Positions 1 through 6,760 of a DNA stretch of 17,704 nucleotides are shown in pieces. Source of the stretch: CAYLLN01 sp033762315. Its GTDB lineage: Bacteria; Planctomycetota; Planctomycetia; Pirellulales; Pirellulaceae. Location: contig JANRLS010000230.1 in the NCBI GenBank assembly GCA_033762315.1, positions 1 through 17,704 of the forward strand, in the 5' to 3' direction. Positions within the stretch are counted from its first letter, which is position 1. The number at the start of each line of letters is the position of its first letter. The translations under genes and the position numbers were made by a program. The notes under the pieces were generated by a model, which ran no database searches, was not told the origin of the DNA, and saw only the letters and a list, made by a program, of their open reading frames with translations.

Positions 1-1563
1 CAGAACTTCCGGCGGCGACTGCGCCGGATCGACCAAAGCAATGCGAATTTCGCCATCGACTTCCGGCGGCAGGGCGAGCTTCACTTGCGGCGCGGCACCC
101 ACCGCCTGGCTGGCGACGGTAATGCCGCGATTGGTGGCGGTGGCGATCAGTTCCTTGCGGTCGCGCAGCTCGGCGGGCACCTCGACCACCAGCCCCTGAC
201 CCGCGGCGACCGTTTGCTTCTCCAGATTTTCGGCCAAGGCCTGCAACCGCTCGGCCCGCTTCTGCTCGGCGAGCGAATTCGCCGCCCGACCATCCCCCGT
301 CGGAGCAGGGCCTGCTGGCGGTGGCACGGGAGACGCTGGCGCGGCACCGGCAAACGGTGCGGCTGGCAATGCTGGCGGGGATGCCGGGGCCGCGGCGGGT
401 TCTGCCGTGGGGGCGATATCTCCCTTGGCGATGTCCGCTTTCAGACGACGATTGGACTGGAAGCTGTCCGTGTCACCTTCCGAACCATCGGCCAGCTTCG
501 CGGAGGGCCGAGGCTTGGCTCGCTCCTCTTCTTTGCGGTCGTCTCCCGGTTTTCCGACGGCGCCATCGGCGGCCAGGCTTTTGCGCAGTTCCGCCGGGGC
601 CTTGTCGCGCTGCAACGCTCGCGCGGGGTGCTGCGCATCGACATAGCCCGCCCGCGCCGACTCCTGAGCCTTGCCCGAGCCGGACCTATCGCCATCAAGG
701 GCGCTCTGGTGCGTGGGATTGACCGTCGTCGCCAGCGAAAACCGCTTGACATCCACGCGGTTGCCGGCGATCTCTTCGCCCGGCGCGGCGGGACGCTCGT
801 AAAAGTAATACGACAACTCCGACTCGGGCCGCACCGGCAAATCGACGGCGACCGGCGGGCCGGCCGGCCTTTTCGCGGCGGCCCTTTCGCCAGCGGTCAG
901 TTCGCTATCAGTCAGTTCGCGCGAGAGCGCTTCGACTTCCAGCCGCACGCCGGGGGCGAGTGCGTCGCCCGGCAATTCGACCTGGCCTTCGCCTGACTCG
1001 TCCGTCGGAATCACCTTGTAGAATCGCTCGTCCCCATCGCGCCCCGTCAGCCGCACCGCCACTTCGGCCGCTTCGGGATGGGCCTCTCGGCCGTCATGCT
1101 GGAGACCCCAAGTGCGGACCGCGATGGGATACGACAGTCCTTCGTTCAGCTCGGCCGGAACCTCGACCTCAACGATCGTCCCGAGCGCCACCTGCTGCGC
1201 GATCGTCAGCGGACGCACATAGCCATAGCCGATCAGCCCGACCAGCACGAGGGCCGCAGCGGCCGAAAACCAATTCGCCCAAGTCGAACCGCCGTGTGCC
1301 CGTCGTCCCGCGAAGGCCGCGCCGCGAGCGCTCGCCGCTGTCGGGACGGGAGCGACCTTTTCGCCCACCGACAACACGAACGAGGAATCCTCGACTTTCG
1401 CGGCATAGCCGACCAAATCGGCCTGCAAGCGCACCTCAGCATAGAGCCGGGCGGCCTGCGGATCGGATTTGATCCGGGTGACAAGCGTCGCGCGCTCGTC
1501 GGGGGGGAGCAGGTCGTAACACAGCTCCCACATTTGCTGGCGTAGTTCTGGGCTGGCATTCAT
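1..1563 (-). CDS. Membrane-anchored macroglobulin-like (MG2-type) protein with anti-sigma-like N-terminus, partial
   Basis: An open frame of 521 codons runs from an ATG at 1563 to the left edge without a stop, so the C-terminus is missing. Residues 1-94 are soluble and begin MNASPELRQQMWELCYDLLP, the kind of N-terminal segment seen on planctomycete proteins encoded beside ECF sigma factors. One membrane helix lies at about 97-118 (ANWFSAAAAALVLVGLIGYG). After it come beta-rich stretches resembling macroglobulin (MG) domains, around YPIAVRTWGLQHDG and again LVVEVPAELRDRKELIATAT, separated by a Pro/Ala-rich, probably disordered linker. AGGAA at 1574-1578 gives a ribosome site 10 nt before the ATG. 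The gene lies 31 nt downstream of an ECF sigma gene on the same strand, so I infer an operon in which this protein senses envelope events or restrains the sigma factor. The MG assignment rests on pattern recognition. A generic anti-sigma membrane protein is the alternative. Confidence 0.6.
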   Translation of the reverse strand, partial: MNASPELRQQMWELCYDLLPPDERATLVTRIKSDPQAARLYAEVRLQADLVGYAAKVEDSSFVLSVGEKVAPVPTAASARGAAFAGRRAHGGSTWANWFSAAAALVLVGLIGYGYVRPLTIAQQVALGTIVEVEVPAELNEGLSYPIAVRTWGLQHDGREAHPEAAEVAVRLTGRDGDERFYKVIPTDESGEGQVELPGDALAPGVRLEVEALSRELTDSELTAGERAAAKRPAGPPVAVDLPVRPESELSYYFYERPAAPGEEIAGNRVDVKRFSLATTVNPTHQSALDGDRSGSGKAQESARAGYVDAQHPARALQRDKAPAELRKSLAADGAVGKPGDDRKEEERAKPRPSAKLADGSEGDTDSFQSNRRLKADIAKGDIAPTAEPAAAPASPPALPAAPFAGAAPASPVPPPAGPAPTGDGRAANSLAEQKRAERLQALAENLEKQTVAAGQGLVVEVPAELRDRKELIATATNRGITVASQAVGAAPQVKLALPPEVDGEIRIALVDPAQSPPEVL

Positions 1564-1594
1564 CAGTCGCACGTTCCTGTGCTGAATCGATTCG

Positions 1595-2161
1595 TCATTC
1601 CGCCAGCACTTCTCGCAAGCGAGTCAGTGCTAGCCTCATGCGTGTTTTGACGGTTCCGGTGGGGACATTCAGGCTGGCGGCGATTTCTTCGTAAGTCAGT
1701 TCGCCGTTTTGGCGTAATAGGAATACTTCTCGTTCCTCGGAGCGAAGTTCAAGCAGTGCCTTTCGCAGGCGGGCGAGCCGTTCGTCGTGTTCAACCACCT
1801 CGGCCGGGCCGGCATGCTGGCTGGTGACCGCCGAGCCATCGTCGGGAAGGGCCTGCCGCTTGCGCCGCCAGGCGGTTTCGCGAATGTCGCGGCCCGTATT
1901 TAGCGCGATGCGGAAAATCCAGGCCTTGAGATTCTCGACCCCCGACACTTCGGCCCGGTGCCGCCAACACTTCACGAACGCCTCTTGCAAGGCGTCGCGG
2001 GCGTCCTCCAGGTTGCCGACCAGGTAATACAGCGTCCCCAACAGCTCCGATTGGTGCCGAGCAAAGGCATCCTCCAGCAACACCCCGGCGCGCGCGGTGT
2101 CCTCGGCTGCCGGCTCGATCGCGGCCTTGCGGACTGGTTGGGTCACACTCATTGCCTTCAC
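1595..2161 (-). CDS. ECF RNA polymerase sigma factor
   Basis: The 188-residue product has the compact ECF layout. Region 2 lies at about residues 34-95 (LGTLYYLVGNLEDARDALQE, then NLKAWIFRIALNTGRD), and region 4 at about 135-187 (LRSEEREVFLLRQNGELTYE, then a helix-turn-helix around AASLNVPTGTVKTRMRLALT). Region 2 would recognise the promoter -10 element and region 4 the -35 element. The frame opens with GTG at 2161, but an ATG three codons in (2152) is equally possible; neither has a good ribosome site. The downstream membrane protein on the same strand (from 1563) is the likely regulatory partner. The gene is divergent from the next sigma gene. Its promoter would lie within 2162-2250, where a candidate site is noted. 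Confidence 0.92.
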   Translation of the reverse strand: MKAMSVTQPVRKAAIEPAAEDTARAGVLLEDAFARHQSELLGTLYYLVGNLEDARDALQEAFVKCWRHRAEVSGVENLKAWIFRIALNTGRDIRETAWRRKRQALPDDGSAVTSQHAGPAEVVEHDERLARLRKALLELRSEEREVFLLRQNGELTYEEIAASLNVPTGTVKTRMRLALTRLREVLAE

Positions 2162-2182
2162 AAACTAGACGACGCCCCCGGC

Positions 2183-2208
2183 CTGACGGATTGCGGGGGG
2201 TGGATGCA
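2183..2208 (-). promoter_or_regulatory. Candidate ECF-type promoter upstream of the 2161 sigma gene
   Basis: Read on the minus strand, TGCATCC (2208-2202) and CGTCAG (2188-2183) are separated by 13 nt. They sit about 22 nt upstream of the GTG start. CGTC-like -10 elements are typical of ECF promoters, and ECF genes often autoregulate. The -35 match and the short spacer are weak. A second CGTC-like word lies closer to the start, so the choice is tentative. Confidence 0.25.
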
Positions 2209-2251
2209 TTTTTAGCAGAAAATGGCGCAAGTCGGCCAGGGGAAAGGGTTT

Positions 2252-2358
2252 GGGGGCGGAAATGGGCTGGGAGATAGGGCTCGGGATTAGGGGCGAAGCA
2301 CCGTCTGTTGTATGCTTTTTCCTAGTCCCTAGCCCTAGCCTCTAGCCCTTTCCGCCCC
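2252..2358. repeat. Large imperfect inverted repeat (palindromic intergenic element)
   Basis: The left arm (2252-2300) starts GGGGGCGGAAATGGGCT and ends GCGAAGCA. The reverse complement of the right arm (2313-2358) starts GGGGCGGAAAGGGCTAGAGG and ends GGAAAAAGCA. The two align along about 46-49 nt with a few mismatches and small gaps, around a 12-nt loop (2301-2312). The right arm is a run of CCCTAGCC-like words and ends on the base before the ATG at 2359. The structure resembles mobile palindromic intergenic repeats. It could form a long stem in RNA or DNA. Confidence 0.75.
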
Positions 2359-2985
2359 ATGTGGCCCAATGCCGACCAAACCCAGGAATTGCTTGCCGGT
2401 GCCAAGGGGGGGAATGCCGACGCGGTCAACCGCCTGATGGAGCGGCATCGCGATTCGCTGCGGCGGATGGTGCAGCTGCGGCTCGATCAGAAAATCCAGC
2501 GGCGGATCGACGTGAGCGACGTGGTGCAGGATGTGCTGGTCGAGGCGAACCGCCGCCTGCAAGACTATCTCGCCAACCCCGTGCTGGGCTTTCACCTGTG
2601 GCTGCGGCAAATTGCCAAGGACCGGATCATCGACGCCCACCGCCGCCACCGGGCCAGCGCCAAGCGCTCGGTCGATAAGGAGCGGCCCCTCGCCGTCCCT
2701 GCCGCCGGGGACCACAGCACGATGGAACTGGCCGCCCAACTGGCCGACCGCGAGCTGACCCCCGCCGCCGCCGCCACCCAGGCCGAAATGGCCAAGGCCG
2801 TCGAAGCCGCCATCGCCAAGCTCCCCGACCAGGACTGCGAGATCATCATTATGCGGCACTACGAGCAGCTCAGCAATCAAGAGATCGCCCAGGCTCTTTC
2901 TCTCTCCGAACCTGCCGCCAGCATGCGGTATCTGCGAGCGATCCGGCGGTTGAAGGAGTTGATGGTGAATCCGGAGAGTGAATGA
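2359..2985 (+). CDS. Sigma-70 family (planctomycete-type ECF) sigma factor
   Basis: The 208-residue protein starts MWPNADQTQELLAGAKGGNA, which I recognise as the usual opening of a planctomycete-specific sigma group; this supports the ATG at 2359. Region 2 covers roughly residues 25-105 (RHRDSLRRMVQLRLDQKIQR, VSDVVQDVLVEANRRL, FHLWLRQIAKDRIIDAHRRH). Region 4 covers roughly 145-205 (AIAKLPDQDCEIIIMRHYEQ, then a helix-turn-helix near NQEIAQALSLSEPAASMRYL). Members of this group commonly sit directly before a Ser/Thr kinase gene. Here the kinase starts only at 4892, with two unrelated genes between. The start codon abuts a large inverted repeat and has no Shine-Dalgarno sequence, so translation may be leaderless or depend on the repeat. 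Confidence 0.93.
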   Translation: MWPNADQTQELLAGAKGGNADAVNRLMERHRDSLRRMVQLRLDQKIQRRIDVSDVVQDVLVEANRRLQDYLANPVLGFHLWLRQIAKDRIIDAHRRHRASAKRSVDKERPLAVPAAGDHSTMELAAQLADRELTPAAAATQAEMAKAVEAAIAKLPDQDCEIIIMRHYEQLSNQEIAQALSLSEPAASMRYLRAIRRLKELMVNPESE

Positions 2986-3000
2986 TGCTACACTTGGTGT

Positions 3001-3006
3001 GGAGGA
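3001..3006 (+). promoter_or_regulatory. Shine-Dalgarno GGAGGA that decides the ATPase start
   Basis: GGAGGA lies directly against an ATG at 3007 (no gap), which is too close for initiation. It lies 9 nt before an ATG at 3016, a workable spacing. This favours a product starting MIKRIRIQNFKSI over one starting MAAMIKRI. Confidence 0.65.
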
Positions 3007-3015
3007 ATGGCCGCC

Positions 3016-4200
3016 ATGATTAAGCGAATTCGCATTCAGAACTTCAAAAGCATTCGGGATATTGAAGTTTGCCTTGGGCCGCTAACCGTCCTGGTTGGTC
3101 GAAGCGGCACTGGCAAGTCAAACTTTGTCAATGCGATTCGATTTATTCGCGATTACTTGGCGTGGGGTGACGGCGCAGTTCGAGGACATGACGCTTGGAA
3201 GTATATTCTGCCGGCTGGACGTGGTGAAGCGCCAGGGTTCTCACTAGATTTTGTGGTACCTGGACATGACGAAGAGTTCACTTATTCCTTTGCACTTGTT
3301 AACAAAGCTGAACGCGGTGGCGTTCAGCTCAAGTCCGAATCTCTCACCGTCGGCAGTTCGGATGTTTTCGTTCAGAGCGACAACAGATGGATTCGCCCTC
3401 CTCAGACGGCACCTATTCCCCAATTGGGACAACTTGCACTCGGAAGCCTATCGGCGATTCCGGAAGCGCGGATCGCATTCACAGCGCTCACCAATGGAAT
3501 TGGTTGCTACGAATTCTCAAGTGAAGTTGCGGGGACGGACATCGGCAATATCCATCAGTCGCCTCAGGCAAAGATGGCCCAGCAAAGCGGTGTACAACAA
3601 TTTCCGGCAAACGGCAGCTTGCTCGATGATGCCGCCAACTATGTGCCTGCTGCCACTTCAATTATCGGGAATCTGTCAAACCTTGGCTTAAAGAAAACTC
3701 TGGTTGCTTCTCTGCAAATTTTGAATCCTTCGATTGCGTCATTAGAGTTGGATAGTGTTCAAAATCCAAAGCGGATTACTGTTACCCACAAGTTCCCTGA
3801 TCAATCGCTATCGCTTGATTTGGCACAGGAGTCGGATGGGTTTCGGCGGTTTTTTGCTCACCTTCTGGCACTGTATCAGCAACCTTCCAAGCTGACCTTG
3901 CTGTTCGAAGAGCCCGAAGCTGGCATTCACCCCGGTGCACTCGGATTACTTGCGGATGAGTTTCGGCAGGCACCTGTTAAGGGGCGAGGCCAAGTTGTTC
4001 TGACAACTCACAGTCCAGAGCTGCTGAATCACCTTGAAGTCGATTGCCTCCGAGTTGTGACGATCCACAATCACGAGACAAGGATCGGGTCAGTAGCTCA
4101 TGAGCAAGTTGAATCCGTGAAGGAAAGGCTTTTGACGCCCGGGGAATTACTAACCGTCGATTATGCGCGCGTAGGTGAATCTGAGGCGACGGCCCCATGA
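3016..4200 (+). CDS. ABC/SMC-type AAA ATPase (OLD/RecF-like), partner of a DUF4276 protein
   Basis: The product has 394 residues from ATG 3016 (397 from ATG 3007). In numbering from 3007, the N-terminus IKRIRIQNFKSIRDIEVCLG is typical of RecF/SMC-like heads. Walker A is GRSGTGKS (31-38). An ABC-signature-like stretch reads LAQESDGFRRFFAHLLALY. Walker B is LTLLFEEPEAGIHP, with acidic residues E301/E302, and the H-loop histidine is H335 in VVLTTHSPELL. This is a complete ATP-binding head without the long coiled coil of SMC proteins. It overlaps the next gene by ATGA, so the two products are probably made together. ATPases of this type pair with TOPRIM or other nuclease partners in several anti-phage systems (PARIS, OLD, RloA/RloB). 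Composition and codon use are AT-richer than in the neighbours, pointing to acquisition. A defence role is inferred. Confidence 0.88.
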   Translation: MIKRIRIQNFKSIRDIEVCLGPLTVLVGRSGTGKSNFVNAIRFIRDYLAWGDGAVRGHDAWKYILPAGRGEAPGFSLDFVVPGHDEEFTYSFALVNKAERGGVQLKSESLTVGSSDVFVQSDNRWIRPPQTAPIPQLGQLALGSLSAIPEARIAFTALTNGIGCYEFSSEVAGTDIGNIHQSPQAKMAQQSGVQQFPANGSLLDDAANYVPAATSIIGNLSNLGLKKTLVASLQILNPSIASLELDSVQNPKRITVTHKFPDQSLSLDLAQESDGFRRFFAHLLALYQQPSKLTLLFEEPEAGIHPGALGLLADEFRQAPVKGRGQVVLTTHSPELLNHLEVDCLRVVTIHNHETRIGSVAHEQVESVKERLLTPGELLTVDYARVGESEATAP

Positions 4201-4877
4201 GGCGCCTGGTTTTATTTTGCGAGGGGCAAGGCGACGAATTGGGGGTGTGGCAACTCACAAAACGAGTTCTTGCCCCAAGTGATCCTTGGCGCTGGCTTGT
4301 GTTGGATGATGCGCCGTTTCGAACCGGGGACGTGTCATCGCTATTTAAGAGCGACTTCAGTAAATGGCTAAAGCTTCTCACCGCCGCTCGAAAACGCCCC
4401 GAGTTTGCGGGTGTCGTTGCGGTATTTGATGGCGACATGGACCGAGTAAACAAACAGCCGTTTTGCCCAAAGTTGCATGCTTGTCAGCTAGCTGCAGCGG
4501 CACAGAGCGTGGGTGCTGGAAGCACCTTTTCTCTCGCGGTGATATTCGCACGACAAGAATTTGAGTCGTGGCTCATTGCTGGAGTCGAATCATTGGCCGG
4601 TCAGCGTTTACCGCCGAATAGCCGGCCGGGGGTATTGTCTGGAACTGTGGCCCCTTCCGGGGACCTTGAATTGCATCCTCGCGGTGCCAAGGAATGGTTG
4701 TCGAAGGCGATGGAAGAAGGTTACTTGCCCACACGTGACCAAGGCGTGCTCGCAAAACTCGTTGCGCTAGACCCAATTCGCAATCGCAATTTGAGATCGT
4801 TCTCAAGATTTGAGTCAGCGATTGTTCAAATCGCCAGCGCGATTCAACACAACAAGCACATAGCGACACCGAGCTGA
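4197..4877 (+). CDS. DUF4276-like (TOPRIM-fold) protein
   Basis: The 226-residue product has hallmarks of a TOPRIM-like domain. An N-terminal strand ends in a conserved glutamate (RRLVLFCEGQGDE, E9). A later strand ends in an acidic cluster (GVVAVFDGDMDRV, D78/D80/D82). The phrase ARQEFESWLIAGVESL is the kind of motif seen in DUF4276 proteins. In TOPRIM enzymes these acids bind Mg2+ for nucleic-acid cleavage or transfer. Its ATG overlaps the stop of the ATPase gene (ATGA, 4197-4200), implying translational coupling and a shared complex. The kinase ATG follows 14 nt after its stop. The best guess is the effector half of a two-component ATPase-nuclease module. An RloB- or AbiL-like relative is an alternative family name. 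Activity is not shown by sequence alone. Confidence 0.72.
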   Translation: MRRLVLFCEGQGDELGVWQLTKRVLAPSDPWRWLVLDDAPFRTGDVSSLFKSDFSKWLKLLTAARKRPEFAGVVAVFDGDMDRVNKQPFCPKLHACQLAAAAQSVGAGSTFSLAVIFARQEFESWLIAGVESLAGQRLPPNSRPGVLSGTVAPSGDLELHPRGAKEWLSKAMEEGYLPTRDQGVLAKLVALDPIRNRNLRSFSRFESAIVQIASAIQHNKHIATPS

Positions 4878-4891
4878 ATTGCCGCTGATAA

Positions 4892-6586
4892 ATGTCAATG
4901 ATTCGGCCGACGTTGCCCACTACCCAGCACGAAGAGCAGCTCGCGCTCGTCGTCTCGGACCTTTCTGACCGCATTCAACGCGGCGAGCAGGTTGATCTAG
5001 AAAGCGAGTGCCGGAAACATCCGGAGTTGGCGAACGACCTGCGGGAATTGTGGGGTGTGATCGTGGTGGCCAAGGCGGCGGGAAGCCATTCGGCCCAGGT
5101 GCCGCCAACGATGACGGCCAGCCCCAGCTCGGCTGGTTCGGGCGAGTTTCCGAGCGGGTCGCTGGCGCTGCCGCTCCGGTTTGGCGATTATGAACTGACC
5201 CACGAGCTAGGTCGCGGCGGCATGGGGGTGGTGTATCGGGCCAGGCAGCTCAGCCTCGGTCGCGAGGTGGCGCTGAAGATGATCCTCCGCGGGCAACTCG
5301 CCTCGCAGGCCGACCGCGAGCGGTTCGAGGCCGAGGCCCAAGCCGCCGCGAAGCTCGACCATCCGGGGATCGTGCCGGTGTATGAGGTAGGAGAGCTCGA
5401 CGGCCGCCCCTATTTCAGCATGAAGCACGTCCGCGGGACGACGCTCGCCCAACTTTTGGCCGACGGGCCGATGCAACCGCGCGAGGCGGCCCAACTGCTG
5501 ACGGCAGTCGCGCGGGCGATTCATTTCGCTCATACGCGCGGCGTCCTGCATCGCGATCTCAAGCCCTCGAACATCTTGCTCGATGAGCAAGGGCAGCCGC
5601 ACGTCACCGATTTCGGTCTGGCGAAACAAACCGAAGGGGCCAGTCTGACGAAAACCGGGGCGGTGCTGGGCACGCCCGCCTACATGGCACCCGAGCAGGC
5701 AGCCGGAGCCCGCGGCGAAGTTGGCCCGCATAGCGATGTGTATTCACTTGGGGTGATTCTCTATCACATGCTCACCGGCAGGCCACCGTTTCAAGCCGCT
5801 TCGCCGGTCGATACGGTACTGATGGTGCTCGAGCAGGACCCGGTTCCGCCGCGCATGCTCAACCCCAAAGCCGACCGCGACCTGGAGATGATCTGCCTCC
5901 GTTGCCTGCAAAAGCCGACCGACCTGCGGTACGCAACCGCCGCCCTCCTGGCCGACGACCTGCAGGCGTATCTGAACGACGAGAGCATCTCGGCCCGCAG
6001 TGGCCGATTTGCCCAGATTATCGCCGGCCTGATGCGCGAGACGCACCACGCCGCCGTGCTGGAAAACTGGGGCCTCCTTTGGATGTGGCACAGCTTGGCG
6101 CTACTCGTCGCGTGCTTTGCGACCAATACGCTCGAACTGCTCGGCTACGACAATCGCTGGTACTACTTCCTCCTCTGGACGGCGGGCCTGGGAACCTGGG
6201 CCGCGGTCTTCTGGGCGCTCCGCCGGCGGATGGGGCCAGTCACGTTCGTCGAACGGCAAATCGCCCACCTCTGGGCCGGCTCGATGTTCGCCATCGCCCT
6301 GCTGTTTCCGCTCGAATATTGGCTGCAGCTCAAGCCGCTGAAGCTATCGCCCGTGCTGGGGCTCGTCACCGGCATGGTGTTTCTCGCCAAGGCGGGCATT
6401 TTGAGCGGCGAGTTCTATGGCTGGGCGGCGCTGCTGTTTGCAACCTCCGGACTGATGGCGATCTTTCCCGACTATGCTCACTTCATCTTCGGCATCGCCA
6501 GCGCGGCCTGTTTTTTCTTTCCGGGACTCAAATACTACCGGCAGCGACTGCGGGCGATTGTGGCCGCATTGCGGGGCGGTGGGTGA
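4892..6586 (+). CDS. Membrane-anchored Hanks-type Ser/Thr protein kinase
   Basis: The 564-residue protein has an N-terminal helical region (about 1-60, LALVVSDLSDRIQRGEQVDL) typical of planctomycete kinases, then a linker. A full kinase domain starts at F97 (FGDYELTHELGRGGMGVVYR), with the glycine loop at 107-112, catalytic lysine K129 (VALKMI), HRDLKPSN at 220-227 (catalytic D222), DFG at 240-242 and an APEQ segment. All catalytic residues are present. Residues from about 393 to 560 hold roughly six hydrophobic helices and no obvious extracellular domain, so the stimulus may come from the membrane. ATG 4892 has no clear ribosome site. ATG 4898 (MIRPTLPTT) is the start predicted if the upstream two-gene cassette is an insertion. 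The natural partner is probably the sigma factor at 2359. Confidence 0.93.
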   Translation: MSMIRPTLPTTQHEEQLALVVSDLSDRIQRGEQVDLESECRKHPELANDLRELWGVIVVAKAAGSHSAQVPPTMTASPSSAGSGEFPSGSLALPLRFGDYELTHELGRGGMGVVYRARQLSLGREVALKMILRGQLASQADRERFEAEAQAAAKLDHPGIVPVYEVGELDGRPYFSMKHVRGTTLAQLLADGPMQPREAAQLLTAVARAIHFAHTRGVLHRDLKPSNILLDEQGQPHVTDFGLAKQTEGASLTKTGAVLGTPAYMAPEQAAGARGEVGPHSDVYSLGVILYHMLTGRPPFQAASPVDTVLMVLEQDPVPPRMLNPKADRDLEMICLRCLQKPTDLRYATAALLADDLQAYLNDESISARSGRFAQIIAGLMRETHHAAVLENWGLLWMWHSLALLVACFATNTLELLGYDNRWYYFLLWTAGLGTWAAVFWALRRRMGPVTFVERQIAHLWAGSMFAIALLFPLEYWLQLKPLKLSPVLGLVTGMVFLAKAGILSGEFYGWAALLFATSGLMAIFPDYAHFIFGIASAACFFFPGLKYYRQRLRAIVAALRGGG

Positions 6587-6695
6587 ATTGCCGGGCCGGT
6601 TGGCGACGGGCAGCGATCGGGAATGCGGATTGGACCCCGTTCAGCAGGCAATTCGGCAGGTCTGGCAATAGTTTTTGCCTGATTTCGCGAATGGC

Positions 6696-6723
6696 TGTAA
6701 CGAAACGGCACTCTGGCCGTTGT
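6696..6723 (+). promoter_or_regulatory. Candidate ECF autoregulatory promoter for the 6761 sigma gene
   Basis: TGTAAC (6696-6701) and CGTTGT (6718-6723, followed by CTC) are 16 nt apart. An AAC-type -35 and a CGT-type -10 at this spacing match the general form of ECF promoters. Transcription would begin about 30 nt before the ATG at 6761, leaving room for the AAGGA ribosome site. It also argues against the GTG at 6728, which would be at or near the transcription start. The consensus was judged by eye. Confidence 0.42.
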
Positions 6724-6748
6724 CTCTGTGAACGGGGTGGCTCACGGC

Positions 6749-6753
6749 AAGGA
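6749..6753 (+). promoter_or_regulatory. Shine-Dalgarno AAGGA fixing the start of the 6761 sigma gene
   Basis: AAGGA ends 7 nt before the ATG at 6761, a textbook spacing. The only longer option is a GTG at 6728 with no such site, so the product begins MSRAANWPAGDW. Confidence 0.7.
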
Positions 6754-6760
6754 ACGACAC

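Larger units (their letters stand above)
2981..4902 (+). other. Probable acquired two-gene cassette flanked by AATGAT direct repeats
   Basis: The hexamer AATGAT occurs at 2981-2986, covering the sigma stop codon, and at 4897-4902, covering the second ATG of the kinase gene. Between them lie an ATPase gene and a DUF4276-like gene whose base composition is visibly more AT-rich than the genes on both sides. Joining the two repeats would give GAATGATTCGG, in which the sigma stop TGA overlaps the kinase ATG (ATGA). This fits an insertion into a previously coupled sigma-kinase operon. No transposase, integrase or convincing terminal inverted repeat is visible, so the mechanism is unknown and a chance hexamer match is possible. 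Confidence 0.5.

Noticed and set aside
85..996. 303-codon open frame on the plus strand near the left edge
   Set aside because: It lies opposite the open frame that runs from 1563 off the left edge and has a membrane helix and a ribosome site. The plus-strand product is Arg/Gly-rich noise.
2982..3023. 13-codon frame starting at the ATGA over the sigma stop (MMLHLVWRNG...)
   Set aside because: Too short and without support as a gene. The ATGA itself is more meaningful as the possible old kinase junction.
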